A DNA stretch of 7,424 nucleotides from Chloroflexota bacterium (GTDB lineage Bacteria; Chloroflexota; Limnocylindria; QHBO01). This document shows, piece by piece, positions 1-5,091 of this stretch. Each line of letters begins with the position of its first letter. Positions within the stretch are counted from its first letter, which is position 1. A program made the position numbers and the translations under genes. The notes under the pieces were generated by a model, which saw nothing but the letters and a program-made list of their open reading frames with translations, did not search any database and had not been told where the DNA came from. The DNA is taken from positions 1 to 7,424 of the forward strand of contig VBGQ01000028.1 of assembly GCA_005882055.1 (NCBI GenBank), written 5' to 3'.

Positions 1-578
1 GCTGCGTCCGCGTGAGGCGAGGTGTAGCGCAGGAAATACCACGAGGAGTCGACGAAGGTGTCCATCGTGTCGGTCTCGCGCCGTGCGGGACCGCCGTCGA
101 CCGGGCAGGTCGCGGCCAGGAATCCGGCGTGCGAGGCGAGCGGGCTGACGCCGGTGGGCGCGAAATCGACGTCAGCGGGCAGGAGTACGGGCAGGCCCTC
201 ATCCGGGACGAGCTGCGCGCCGTGCTGCTCGCAGTACACGATCGGAATCGGGGCGCCCCAGTAGCGCTGGCGACTCACCAGCCAATCGCGCAGGCGGTAG
301 GTCACCGCCGGGGCGCCGACCCCCACGTCGGCCAGCTGCTGGGTGATGGCCCCGATGGCTTCTGCCGCGGGCATCCCGGTGAACTCGCCGGAGTCGACGA
401 AGGTGTCCATCGTGTCGGTCTCGCGCCGTGCGGGACCGCCGTCGACCGGGCAGGTCGCGGCCAGGAATCCGGCGTGCGAGGCGAGCGGGCTGACGCCGGT
501 GGGCGCGAAATCGACGCCAGCGGGCAGGAGTACGGGCAGGCCCTCATCCGGGACGAGCTGCGCGCCGTGCTGCTCGCA
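1..578 (-). CDS. leuS: Leucyl-tRNA synthetase, downstream part (partial, out of frame with the N-terminal part)
   Basis: This frame is open from about 578 to the window edge and continues beyond it. It carries LeuRS sequence that follows the editing domain: a GEFTG segment (about 385-373), then LRDWLVSRQRYWGAPIPIVY (about 285-225), then RRETDTMDTFVDSSWYFLRY (about 90-30). These are hallmark class I LeuRS catalytic-core segments flanking the return from the CP1 insertion. The KMSKS loop, anticodon-binding domain and stop codon would lie outside the window. The frame differs from the N-terminal part: going from codon 582-580 to codon 578-576 requires skipping one base (G at 579). The first 189 bp of this part (578-390) duplicate 233-45, so the ETDTMDTFVDS segment appears twice, once wrongly joined to GEFTG. 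No start codon is evident for independent translation. I read it as the same gene as 544-1470, broken by a duplication/replacement. Confidence 0.85.
45..233. repeat. 189-bp direct repeat, copy 1 (native position in leuS)
   Basis: Identical to 390-578 except T172 versus C517, with an offset of 345 bp (115 codons, so both copies are in the same frame). Identity stops abruptly at both ends (44/389 and 234/579 differ). In this copy the flanks read as normal LeuRS: IPIVYC before it and SSWYFLRY after it, so this is the native position. The single mismatch changes Asp here to Gly in the other copy. Confidence 0.95.
390..578. repeat. 189-bp direct repeat, copy 2 (misplaced inside the CP1 editing-domain region of leuS)
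   Basis: This copy is joined on one side to the LeuRS stretch ending VETYVAAV and on the other to GEFTG. In intact LeuRS proteins those two points are separated by the core of the editing domain, including the conserved GTGA.MAVP.HD.RD segment with its catalytic aspartate, which is absent from the window. The repeat thus replaces native sequence and is not a simple tandem duplication. The junctions look like short-homology joins: the VDS codons precede GEF where LeuRS proteins often have a similar triplet, and TGCGAGCAGC lies at the other end. Confidence 0.95.
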
Positions 579-1470
579 CCGCTGCCACGTAGGTCTCCAC
601 CTCAGCCCGGCGATCCGACGTGGTGAGCGTGGCGACCAGCGGGTGCTCGGGTGCCAGCACCATGAACGTGGCGCCGTAGATCGTGTCTGGCCGGGTGGTG
701 AAGACGCGGATCGCCTCCTCGCCCTCCGCCTCGACCGGGAAATCGATCTCGGCCCCCTCCGATCGACCGATCCAGTTGGTCTGCATCAGCCGGATCGGCT
801 CGGGCCAGTCGATGCCGGAGAAGTCGAGCAGCTCGTCCGCGTACTTCGTGATGCGGAAGAACCACTGCTCCAGGTCGCGCTTCACGACCTGCGTGCCGCA
901 GCGCCAGCATCGCCGTTCGGGGCCGAGCACCTGCTCGCGCGCCAGGACCACCTGGTCCTTGGGGCACCAGTCGACCGTGGCCATCGCCCGGTAGACCAGC
1001 CCCGCCTTGTAGAACTGCGCAAACAGCCATTGCGTCCAGCGGTAGTAGTCCGGGTCGCTGGTGCTCACCTCGCGCGTCCAGTCGAACATGCAGCCGGTCG
1101 TCCGGAACTGCGCGCGCATGCGGTCGATGTTCTTCTCGGTCCAGATCGCCGGGTGCACGCCCTGGTCGATCGCCGCGTTCTCGGCGGGGAGCCCAAAGCT
1201 GTCGAATCCCATCGGAAACATGACCTTGAATCCCTGCATGCGCCGCAGGCGCGCCACGACGTCGGGGCCGGTCACGGCGTACCAGTGGCCGATGTGCAAG
1301 TCCCCCGACGTATACGGATACATCGTCAGGAGGTAGTGCTTGGTGCGCGGATCGTCATCACGGGCGAGATACAACCCGTCGTTTTCCCAACGTACGCGCC
1401 ACTTCGCCTCGTAGGAGCTTGGGTCGAACCGCTCGCCTCGGGTCGCGCGGGCTCGCGTCTGCGTGGTCAT
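544..1470 (-). CDS. leuS: Leucyl-tRNA synthetase, N-terminal part (308 codons, frameshifted end)
   Basis: Class I aminoacyl-tRNA synthetase that charges tRNA-Leu in the cytoplasm. Visible are the ATP-binding HIGH motif (residues 59-62, in YPYTSGDLHIGHW), the MGFDSFGLPAENAA segment (87-100), a zinc-type region with WCP at 168-170 and CWRC at 188-191, and the threonine-rich editing motif FTTRPDT at 257-263. The start is ATG at 1470: it overlaps the methyltransferase stop as ATGA and has GGAGG at 1483-1479, 8 nt upstream; an earlier in-frame start would lie inside the neighbour. True LeuRS sequence ends near residue 299. The last eight or so residues come from the duplicated block read in the wrong frame, ending at TGA 546-544. 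A normal LeuRS is about 800-950 residues. As written this polypeptide lacks most of the editing domain and the rest of the catalytic core, so it could not work. It is the third gene of the T-box-controlled operon. Confidence 0.93.
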   Translation of the reverse strand: MTTQTRARATRGERFDPSSYEAKWRVRWENDGLYLARDDDPRTKHYLLTMYPYTSGDLHIGHWYAVTGPDVVARLRRMQGFKVMFPMGFDSFGLPAENAAIDQGVHPAIWTEKNIDRMRAQFRTTGCMFDWTREVSTSDPDYYRWTQWLFAQFYKAGLVYRAMATVDWCPKDQVVLAREQVLGPERRCWRCGTQVVKRDLEQWFFRITKYADELLDFSGIDWPEPIRLMQTNWIGRSEGAEIDFPVEAEGEEAIRVFTTRPDTIYGATFMVLAPEHPLVATLTTSDRRAEVETYVAAVRAARRAARPG

Positions 1471-2279
1471 GCGGGATGCCTCCGTGCGGTCCAAAGGTCG
1501 ATGCGGTAGGGCAGGGTGAAGCGCGCGCCACTCACCAGGCCGTGTCGCGCCAGCAGGGCCTCGAGCTCGCGCCGGAATCGGTCCTGCTCCTCGGGCGGGA
1601 GCGAGCGCACGTACGAGGCCGTGAACGCCATGCCCACGAATTCCTCGGGCGTGACATGGGCATCGTGATGCAGCTCTGCCAGCTGAGGCATCTCGAAGCC
1701 GGGTGCGGACCGGAACGCCTCCTGCGTTCGCTCGCGTCCGGTCGCGCGACCCGCCTGCAGGTACTGGCCGGTGTCCGCGTCGCCGAACCGCTGCTCGAGC
1801 ATGGCGTGGTAGTCGGCCACGAAGGGGGAGCGCTCGGCATCGCGCACGTTCCAGAAGAACGCCACGCCTCCGCTTGGCTTGACGATCCTCGCCATCTCCG
1901 TCACCGCCGCCGCCTGGGCGAACCAGTGGAATGACTGCGCCGCGGTGGCCAGGTCGGCGGTCTCCGGATCGAGCCCGGTCGCCTCGGCGGTCGCCTGCAT
2001 GGTGGCCAGCACCAGGCCGTGGTCGGCGGCCTGGGCGCGCAGCACGTCCAGCATCGGCTTGCCCGGCTCGACCGCCGTCACTCGCCAGCCGAGCGTGGCC
2101 ATCGCCAGGCTTGCCCTCCCGGTTCCCGCGCCCAGGTCCACGACCAGCGGTTGATCGGGCAGCGAGAGCCGATCCCGTATCTCCTGGAAGAGCACCTCGG
2201 GGTAGCCGGGCCGGTACCGGTCGTAGTCGTTTGCCCAGGCGTCGAACGAACGGGCTCGCTCCGGATGCAAGAGGCTCAT
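1467..2279 (-). CDS. Class I SAM-dependent methyltransferase (Methyltransf_11/25-like)
   Basis: A 270-residue protein with the Rossmann-like methyltransferase fold. The SAM-binding motif I is VVDLGAGTG (residues 46-54), followed by the acidic end of strand 2 in AVEPGKPML (69-77). A QSFHWF segment at 115-120 is typical of the Methyltransf_11 group, and VKPSGGVAFFWN (133-144) is the usual post-motif strand. The N-terminus (FDAWANDYDRYRPGYP) resembles small-molecule or quinone-type methyltransferases, but the substrate cannot be named. The start is ATG at 2279, which forms an ATGA overlap with the GNAT stop and has GGAG at 2291-2288, 8 nt upstream. The open frame continues upstream to 2792 only as an antisense-like shadow of the GNAT gene. 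The 3' end overlaps the leuS start in the same ATGA way, so the three genes are probably translationally coupled and share T-box control. Confidence 0.92.
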   Translation of the reverse strand: MSLLHPERARSFDAWANDYDRYRPGYPEVLFQEIRDRLSLPDQPLVVDLGAGTGRASLAMATLGWRVTAVEPGKPMLDVLRAQAADHGLVLATMQATAEATGLDPETADLATAAQSFHWFAQAAAVTEMARIVKPSGGVAFFWNVRDAERSPFVADYHAMLEQRFGDADTGQYLQAGRATGRERTQEAFRSAPGFEMPQLAELHHDAHVTPEEFVGMAFTASYVRSLPPEEQDRFRRELEALLARHGLVSGARFTLPYRIDLWTARRHPA

Positions 2280-2845
2280 GGCTTCGGCTCCGATGCCTCG
2301 TCCGGGAACCAGGCCATCAACAGCTCGTCGCGGAATCCGCCAGGCGCGCGGTACTGGCGGCGGCGCACGCCCTCGCGCCCGAACCCAGCATGTTCGTACA
2401 CCGCGACCGCACGCTCGTTGTCGGGGAATACGCCGAGCGCCAGCTTGGCCAGGCCCTGGGCGCGACTCCAGGCCTGGGCCGCGCGCACCATCGCGGAGCC
2501 GATGCCCACGTCGCGCCAGCCCTCGAGGATGGCGATCGACAGCACGCCGATGTGGTCGCTTACTGAGCTCTGCTCCACGCTCACCAGGACGTTGCCGACC
2601 ACCTCGGCGTCCGCCTCGGCGACCAGCACTAGCGTGTCGCCGGAGCGGATCATCTCGCCCACGAAGTACGACTCCGAGGGCTCGCTGACCGCGGACGGCG
2701 GCGTCGCCAGCCAGCGGCCCTCCGCCCGCACTGAGGCAAAGAGGCGGACGAGGGCGCGCGCGTCGGTAGGACGAGCGCGGCGCAGGGTCCACCGCCGGCC
2801 ATCGCTGGCCTCATGGACCTCGCTGGTGGTATCCGCCATGGTCAT
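2276..2845 (-). CDS. GNAT family N-acetyltransferase
   Basis: A 189-residue protein of the Gcn5-related acetyltransferase fold, which moves acetyl from acetyl-CoA to an amine. The domain begins at WTLRRARPTDARALVRLF (19-36). Strand 4 is VLSIAILEGWRD (101-112), leading into the acetyl-CoA pyrophosphate-binding loop RDVGIGSAM (111-119, the R/Q-x-x-G-x-G/A pattern). Motif B is NERAVAVYEHAGF (143-155). The acceptor is not identifiable. I chose ATG at 2845 because GGGAG at 2855-2851 lies 5 nt upstream; the ATG at 2839 is an alternative with 11-nt spacing, and a start at 2875 would place the N-terminus in the T-box terminator. It is the first gene after the T-box leader and overlaps the methyltransferase start by 4 nt. 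Its presence in a leuS transcript is unexplained; no link to leucine is visible in the protein. Confidence 0.92.
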   Translation of the reverse strand: MTMADTTSEVHEASDGRRWTLRRARPTDARALVRLFASVRAEGRWLATPPSAVSEPSESYFVGEMIRSGDTLVLVAEADAEVVGNVLVSVEQSSVSDHIGVLSIAILEGWRDVGIGSAMVRAAQAWSRAQGLAKLALGVFPDNERAVAVYEHAGFGREGVRRRQYRAPGGFRDELLMAWFPDEASEPKP

Positions 2846-2875
2846 CGCTGCTCCCACGTGCGCCGGGTACGACAA

Positions 2876-2904
2876 CGCCCCCTCTCGTCAGGACGAAGGG
2901 GGCG
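2876..2904 (-). terminator. T-box expression-platform terminator hairpin
   Basis: On the minus strand CGCCCCCU (2904-2897) pairs with AGGGGGCG (2883-2876). Above a bulged G2884, UCGU (2896-2893) pairs with ACGA (2888-2885) around a CCUG loop. The 5' arm CGCCCC is also the 3' half of the antiterminator, so the two folds exclude each other, as in T-box leaders. The following bases (UUGUCGUA) make a poor U tract, so termination may be weak, Rho-aided, or replaced by translational control of the GGGAG site 20 nt further on. Confidence 0.8.
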
Positions 2905-2909
2905 ATCTT

Positions 2910-2923
2910 CGCGGTACCACCAT
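2910..2923 (-). promoter_or_regulatory. T-box motif (5' half of antiterminator)
   Basis: The 14-nt motif read on the minus strand begins 18 nt after the last base of the nested tRNA. It contains the UGGU bulge that pairs with the unpaired NCCA end of the effector tRNA, here matching A73 of tRNA-Leu but equally A73 of tRNA-Ala. One base differs from consensus (U2922 in place of G). Confidence 0.9.
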
Positions 2924-2928
2924 GACTT

Positions 2929-3026
2929 GACCGATTGGGGTGGTGGAGCTGGGGGGACTCGAACCCCCGACCCCCTGCATGCCATGCAGGTGCTCTCCCA
3001 GCTGAGCTACAACCCCACGATCGGTC
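2929..3026 (-). repeat. 7-bp inverted repeat enclosing the tRNA-Ala gene
   Basis: GACCGAU (3026-3020) lies 3 nt before the tRNA and AUCGGUC (2935-2929) 5 nt after it; all seven pairs are Watson-Crick. In the transcript this would clamp leader and trailer of the tRNA together and bring Stem III within about 40 nt of the antiterminator, as if the tRNA were a looped-out insert. The neighbouring UGGGG (3017-3013) could also pair with CCCCA (2940-2936), extending the clamp to 12 bp with a 2-nt bulge, at the expense of the tRNA acceptor stem. Confidence 0.75.
2941..3016 (-). tRNA. tRNA-Ala (anticodon GGC), CCA encoded
   Basis: A 76-nt canonical cloverleaf. The acceptor stem GGGGUUG/CAGCUCC contains the G3-U70 wobble pair that marks alanine tRNAs, with discriminator A73 and encoded CCA. 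The D arm is GCUC/GAGC. The anticodon arm is CCUGC-AUGGCAU-GCAGG, giving U33 and anticodon GGC (2983-2981), which reads GCC. The variable loop has 5 nt. The T arm is GGGGG/CCCCC with loop UUCGAGU. Nothing looks degenerate, so it should be functional. It lies on the same strand as, and inside, the T-box leader, downstream of that leader's promoter and upstream of its terminator, so it should be transcribed whichever way the riboswitch decides. Confidence 0.97.
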
Positions 3027-3179
3027 CACTCATCGGCGCGATACCGGACGCCAGACCGGTCAGGTTTTGCCTGACTGCTCGGCGGGCGAGTTCCGCGTCC
3101 TCGATCGCCGGCTCGCACCATCCCGGCTCGCTTTCATCGAGGCGTGCGCGTACTGCTCCCGCGTCAACGCGTTCGGCCG

Positions 3180-3209
3180 AGTATACCGGAGGCCGTCGCA
3201 GACCCTCAA
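3180..3209 (-). promoter_or_regulatory. Sigma-70-type promoter of the T-box / tRNA-Ala / GNAT-methyltransferase-leuS transcript
   Basis: A -35 box TTGAGG (3209-3204), an 18-nt spacer and a -10 box TATACT (3185-3180; five of six consensus bases). The predicted start is near G3174/A3173, about 11 nt before Stem I. The -35 box overlaps the udgX stop codon (3208-3206), so the operon promoter is built into the end of the preceding gene. Confidence 0.75.
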
Positions 3210-3844
3210 GAACCGGCGTTGACCGATCCGGCCGCCGCGACGGTGCGCAGGTCCTCCACGAACCCCGCGTAGGCGGCCTCTCGTGCGTCCGGATCCGGAG
3301 CCCGCAGGATCGATGCGGGGTGGACGGTCGCCGAGATCATCGGTCCAAAAGCCGATGGGAGTAGGATCCCGTGCTGTCGGGTGACGCGGAAGGTCGGGCT
3401 GATGAGTGCCTGCGCTGCCGTGGCTCCCAGGCACAGCACGATGCGCGGCTTGACGCGCTCCACTTCTGCCTCGAACCACGGGCGACAGGCCCGGATCTCC
3501 TCCGTGTTGGGCCGCTGGTGGATGCGACGCTTGCCACGCGGTTCCCACTTGAAGTGCTTGACCACGTTGGTCACGTAGGCCTCGCGGCGGTCGATTCCCG
3601 CATCATCGAGCGCGCGGTCGAGCATCTCCCCGGCCGGCCCCACGAACGGGGCGCCGGTGACATCCTCCCGGTCGCCGGGCTGCTCCCCGACCAGCATCAG
3701 CCAGGCTCCCTCCGAGCCCTCCCCGAAGACCGTCTGCGTGGCGCGCTCCCACAGGTCGCACGCGCGGCACCCGGCGGCCGCCGTTCGCAACTCCTGGAGG
3801 GAGTGCGGGTGGGTCGGAAGCGGCGCCGGCACTTCGATGCCCAT
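3206..3844 (-). CDS. udgX: UdgX-type uracil-DNA glycosylase (4Fe-4S)
   Basis: A 212-residue member of the uracil-DNA glycosylase superfamily, which removes or binds uracil arising in DNA by cytosine deamination. Motif A is GEQPGDREDVTGAPFVGPAG (residues 53-72). Four cysteines suit a 4Fe-4S cluster: C26 and C29 in CRAC, C120 in IRACRPW, and C138 in VLCLGA. The loop KRRIH (105-109) is the signature of the UdgX subgroup, whose histidine (H109 in the mycobacterial enzyme, the same number here) forms a covalent bond with the DNA abasic sugar after uracil excision. Motif B is HPASILR (175-181). I chose ATG at 3844 because similarity begins there and the frame upstream overlaps the terminator and the TIGR03118-like gene; no clear Shine-Dalgarno sequence is seen. 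It is flanked by a terminator upstream and the leuS-operon promoter downstream, so it is probably monocistronic. Confidence 0.93.
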   Translation of the reverse strand: MGIEVPAPLPTHPHSLQELRTAAAGCRACDLWERATQTVFGEGSEGAWLMLVGEQPGDREDVTGAPFVGPAGEMLDRALDDAGIDRREAYVTNVVKHFKWEPRGKRRIHQRPNTEEIRACRPWFEAEVERVKPRIVLCLGATAAQALISPTFRVTRQHGILLPSAFGPMISATVHPASILRAPDPDAREAAYAGFVEDLRTVAAAGSVNAGS

Positions 3845-3882
3845 GGTCAACAGGCAAGCATCGGTCGTGCCATGCGGCAAGA

Positions 3883-3912
3883 GGCGGGGCCGGCGACGCA
3901 GCCGGCCCCGCC
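3883..3912 (-). terminator. Intrinsic-type terminator after the TIGR03118-like gene
   Basis: A perfect 12-bp GC-rich stem (GGCGGGGCCGGC, minus strand 3912-3901, with its complement at 3894-3883) around a 6-nt loop, 15 nt after the stop codon of the upstream gene. The following TCTTGCC is only a weak T tract. It separates the secreted-protein gene from udgX. Confidence 0.75.
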
Positions 3913-3927
3913 AGGGGAGTGGTGAAC

Positions 3928-5022
3928 TCAGCCAGCGGGTGCGGTGATGGACCCGAATAAGCCCTCCGTCTCGTCTGCAGGACCGGCTGCGAAGTAGAGC
4001 GTGGTCAGCGGACCCGACGCTCCGCCGTTGCCGAACCCGATGCCCCACAGCCCGTCGATGAAGACCGGCCGATGGTCGGTCCCCTTCATCGGTCCGCGCG
4101 GCTCCCATCCGTCGGGGGTCGCGGCGAACGCGTTGATCCGACCGTTTCCGAAGTTGCCGACCAGGAGCTCTCCGCTGAACTTCCCGAAGCCGGATGGTGC
4201 CCAGGCCAGGCCCCAAGGCGCATTGAGCACCCCGCGGCTGGCGACGCGGCCCTCGAAGCTCCCATCGGTCCCGAACATGCTCACGAAGCCAAGACCTCCG
4301 CCGGCGATCTCGTCCTCCGCATCGGCGTCTTGCTTGGCGTAGGTCACGAAGATGTGCTCGTTCAGGTTCTGGATCCCGAATGGCGCGAAGCCGGCCGGAA
4401 GGCTCGGGTCCACGAACTTGGACGTGTCGGTGTCGAGCGCGAAATTGCTGTCCAGGACATCGATCTTGGCGTTGTGGAAATCGGCGGCATACAGGTGCCA
4501 GCCATCGTTATCCATGCCGATCGCGAGGCCCTTGTAGATCGCGCCGTCAGAAGAGGTGAAGCCAGGCACCGCCATCGGGGTGGCGGCGGGGCTGACCCAA
4601 CCCAGTACTTGGCCCCCTTCTGTGGCGAAGAGGAACCGGGCGGAACCCGTCCCGCCGGTGCCCGTGACATCGAACCCTGCGCCGGCGAGGTTGAAGACGG
4701 TCCCCGTGGGACCTCCCGGGACCGGCACGGTCAGGCCCAGCTTGGTGCCCGCGCCGGTGTACAGCGTGGACTTGTCGGTTCCGTTGTCCGAGACCCACCA
4801 CGGCGTTGGGCTTGCGGGCGGGCCCGCGGTGATGCCCCAGCCATTGACCAGATCGGCGTCGGTCGTGTTCGACTGCAGCACGGTGACGGTGTAGGTGTTC
4901 TGGCCGTTGGCGTTGATGGCCGCGACAGGAGCCGCCACGGCAAGCAAAAGTGCGGCGGCCGGCACGATCGCGGCCAGCCGCCAGGAGATGGAATGCTCGG
5001 TGCGAAGGGACGCTGCAACCAT
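3928..5022 (-). CDS. Secreted TIGR03118-like beta-propeller protein
   Basis: A 364-residue exported protein of unknown function. The signal peptide has a hydrophobic core RLAAIVPAAALLLAVAAPVA (15-34) with a likely cleavage site near residue 35. The mature part starts with VTVLQSNTTDADLVNGWGI (46-64), GPPASPTPWWVSDNGTDKST (67-86) and LYTGAGTK (87-94), which resemble the GWGI / WVSDNGTG.STLY opening of TIGR03118 proteins. Repeated blades follow, for example APFGIQNLNEHIFVTYA (213-229), NAPWGLAWAPSGFGKFSGEL (267-286) and GLWGIGFGNG (324-333), consistent with an NHL/SMP-30-like propeller. Many family members end in a PEP-CTERM sorting tail; this one ends soon after GLFGSITAPAG and has none. The start is ATG at 5022 with GGAGG at 5033-5029, 6 nt upstream; the TTG at 5037 is less likely. 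The role is unknown. Confidence 0.88.
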   Translation of the reverse strand: MVAASLRTEHSISWRLAAIVPAAALLLAVAAPVAAINANGQNTYTVTVLQSNTTDADLVNGWGITAGPPASPTPWWVSDNGTDKSTLYTGAGTKLGLTVPVPGGPTGTVFNLAGAGFDVTGTGGTGSARFLFATEGGQVLGWVSPAATPMAVPGFTSSDGAIYKGLAIGMDNDGWHLYAADFHNAKIDVLDSNFALDTDTSKFVDPSLPAGFAPFGIQNLNEHIFVTYAKQDADAEDEIAGGGLGFVSMFGTDGSFEGRVASRGVLNAPWGLAWAPSGFGKFSGELLVGNFGNGRINAFAATPDGWEPRGPMKGTDHRPVFIDGLWGIGFGNGGASGPLTTLYFAAGPADETEGLFGSITAPAG

Positions 5023-5091
5023 CGGTGTCCTCCACAAAAGAATCCGGTACCGATGGATACCGCGCCGGTTACGCCCCAGGCCGTGGTCGAC

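Larger units (their letters stand above)
2876..3174 (-). promoter_or_regulatory. Leucine-type T-box riboswitch leader, interrupted by a tRNA gene
   Basis: T-box leaders sense uncharged tRNA and switch on synthetase or amino-acid genes. Stem I: GCGGG (3162-3158) pairs with CCCGC (3086-3082). The specifier loop has AGUA (3154-3151) opposite GAA (3093-3091), followed directly by the specifier CUC (3090-3088, Leu) and a purine. Above it CGCG pairs with CGCG (3150-3147/3097-3094) and CCUCGAU with AUCGAGG (3142-3136/3105-3099). The distal loop contains the typical GAUGGUGCGAGCC (3122-3110). A Stem III-like hairpin is GUCAGG/CCUGAC around CAAAA (3075-3059). The T-box sequence at 2923-2910 reads AUGGUGGUACCGCG, 13 of 14 bases matching the AGGGUGGNACCGCG consensus; its UGGU bulge (2919-2916) suits an ACCA tRNA end. 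GCG (2912-2910) pairs with CGC (2904-2902) in the antiterminator. The A1 helix looks short because of the U in AUGG. A leucine specifier before a leuS operon is coherent. The odd part is the complete tRNA-Ala gene between Stem III and the antiterminator. Confidence 0.9.

Noticed and set aside
12..626. Plus-strand open frame with an internal repeated peptide of about 60 residues, looking like a repeat protein
   Set aside because: The peptide repeat is only the 189-bp leuS duplication read on the opposite strand.
343..1509. Long open frame on the plus strand (388 codons) opposite leuS
   Set aside because: It is antisense to clear LeuRS sequence, is rich in Arg/Gly/Ala/Val as expected of a high-GC shadow, and has no recognisable domain.
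2280..2792. N-terminal extension of the methyltransferase frame
   Set aside because: It lies wholly within the GNAT gene in another frame, is Arg/Gly-rich, and the ATG at 2279 has a Shine-Dalgarno site and an ATGA overlap.
3845..4216. N-terminal extension of the udgX frame
   Set aside because: It overlaps the terminator and the TIGR03118-like gene, and UdgX similarity starts at the ATG at 3844, giving the expected length and H109 numbering.
5023..5091. Possible promoter or small hairpin (CGGTA/TACCG) before the TIGR03118-like gene
   Set aside because: No convincing -35/-10 pair and only a 5-bp stem; apart from the Shine-Dalgarno site nothing can be supported.
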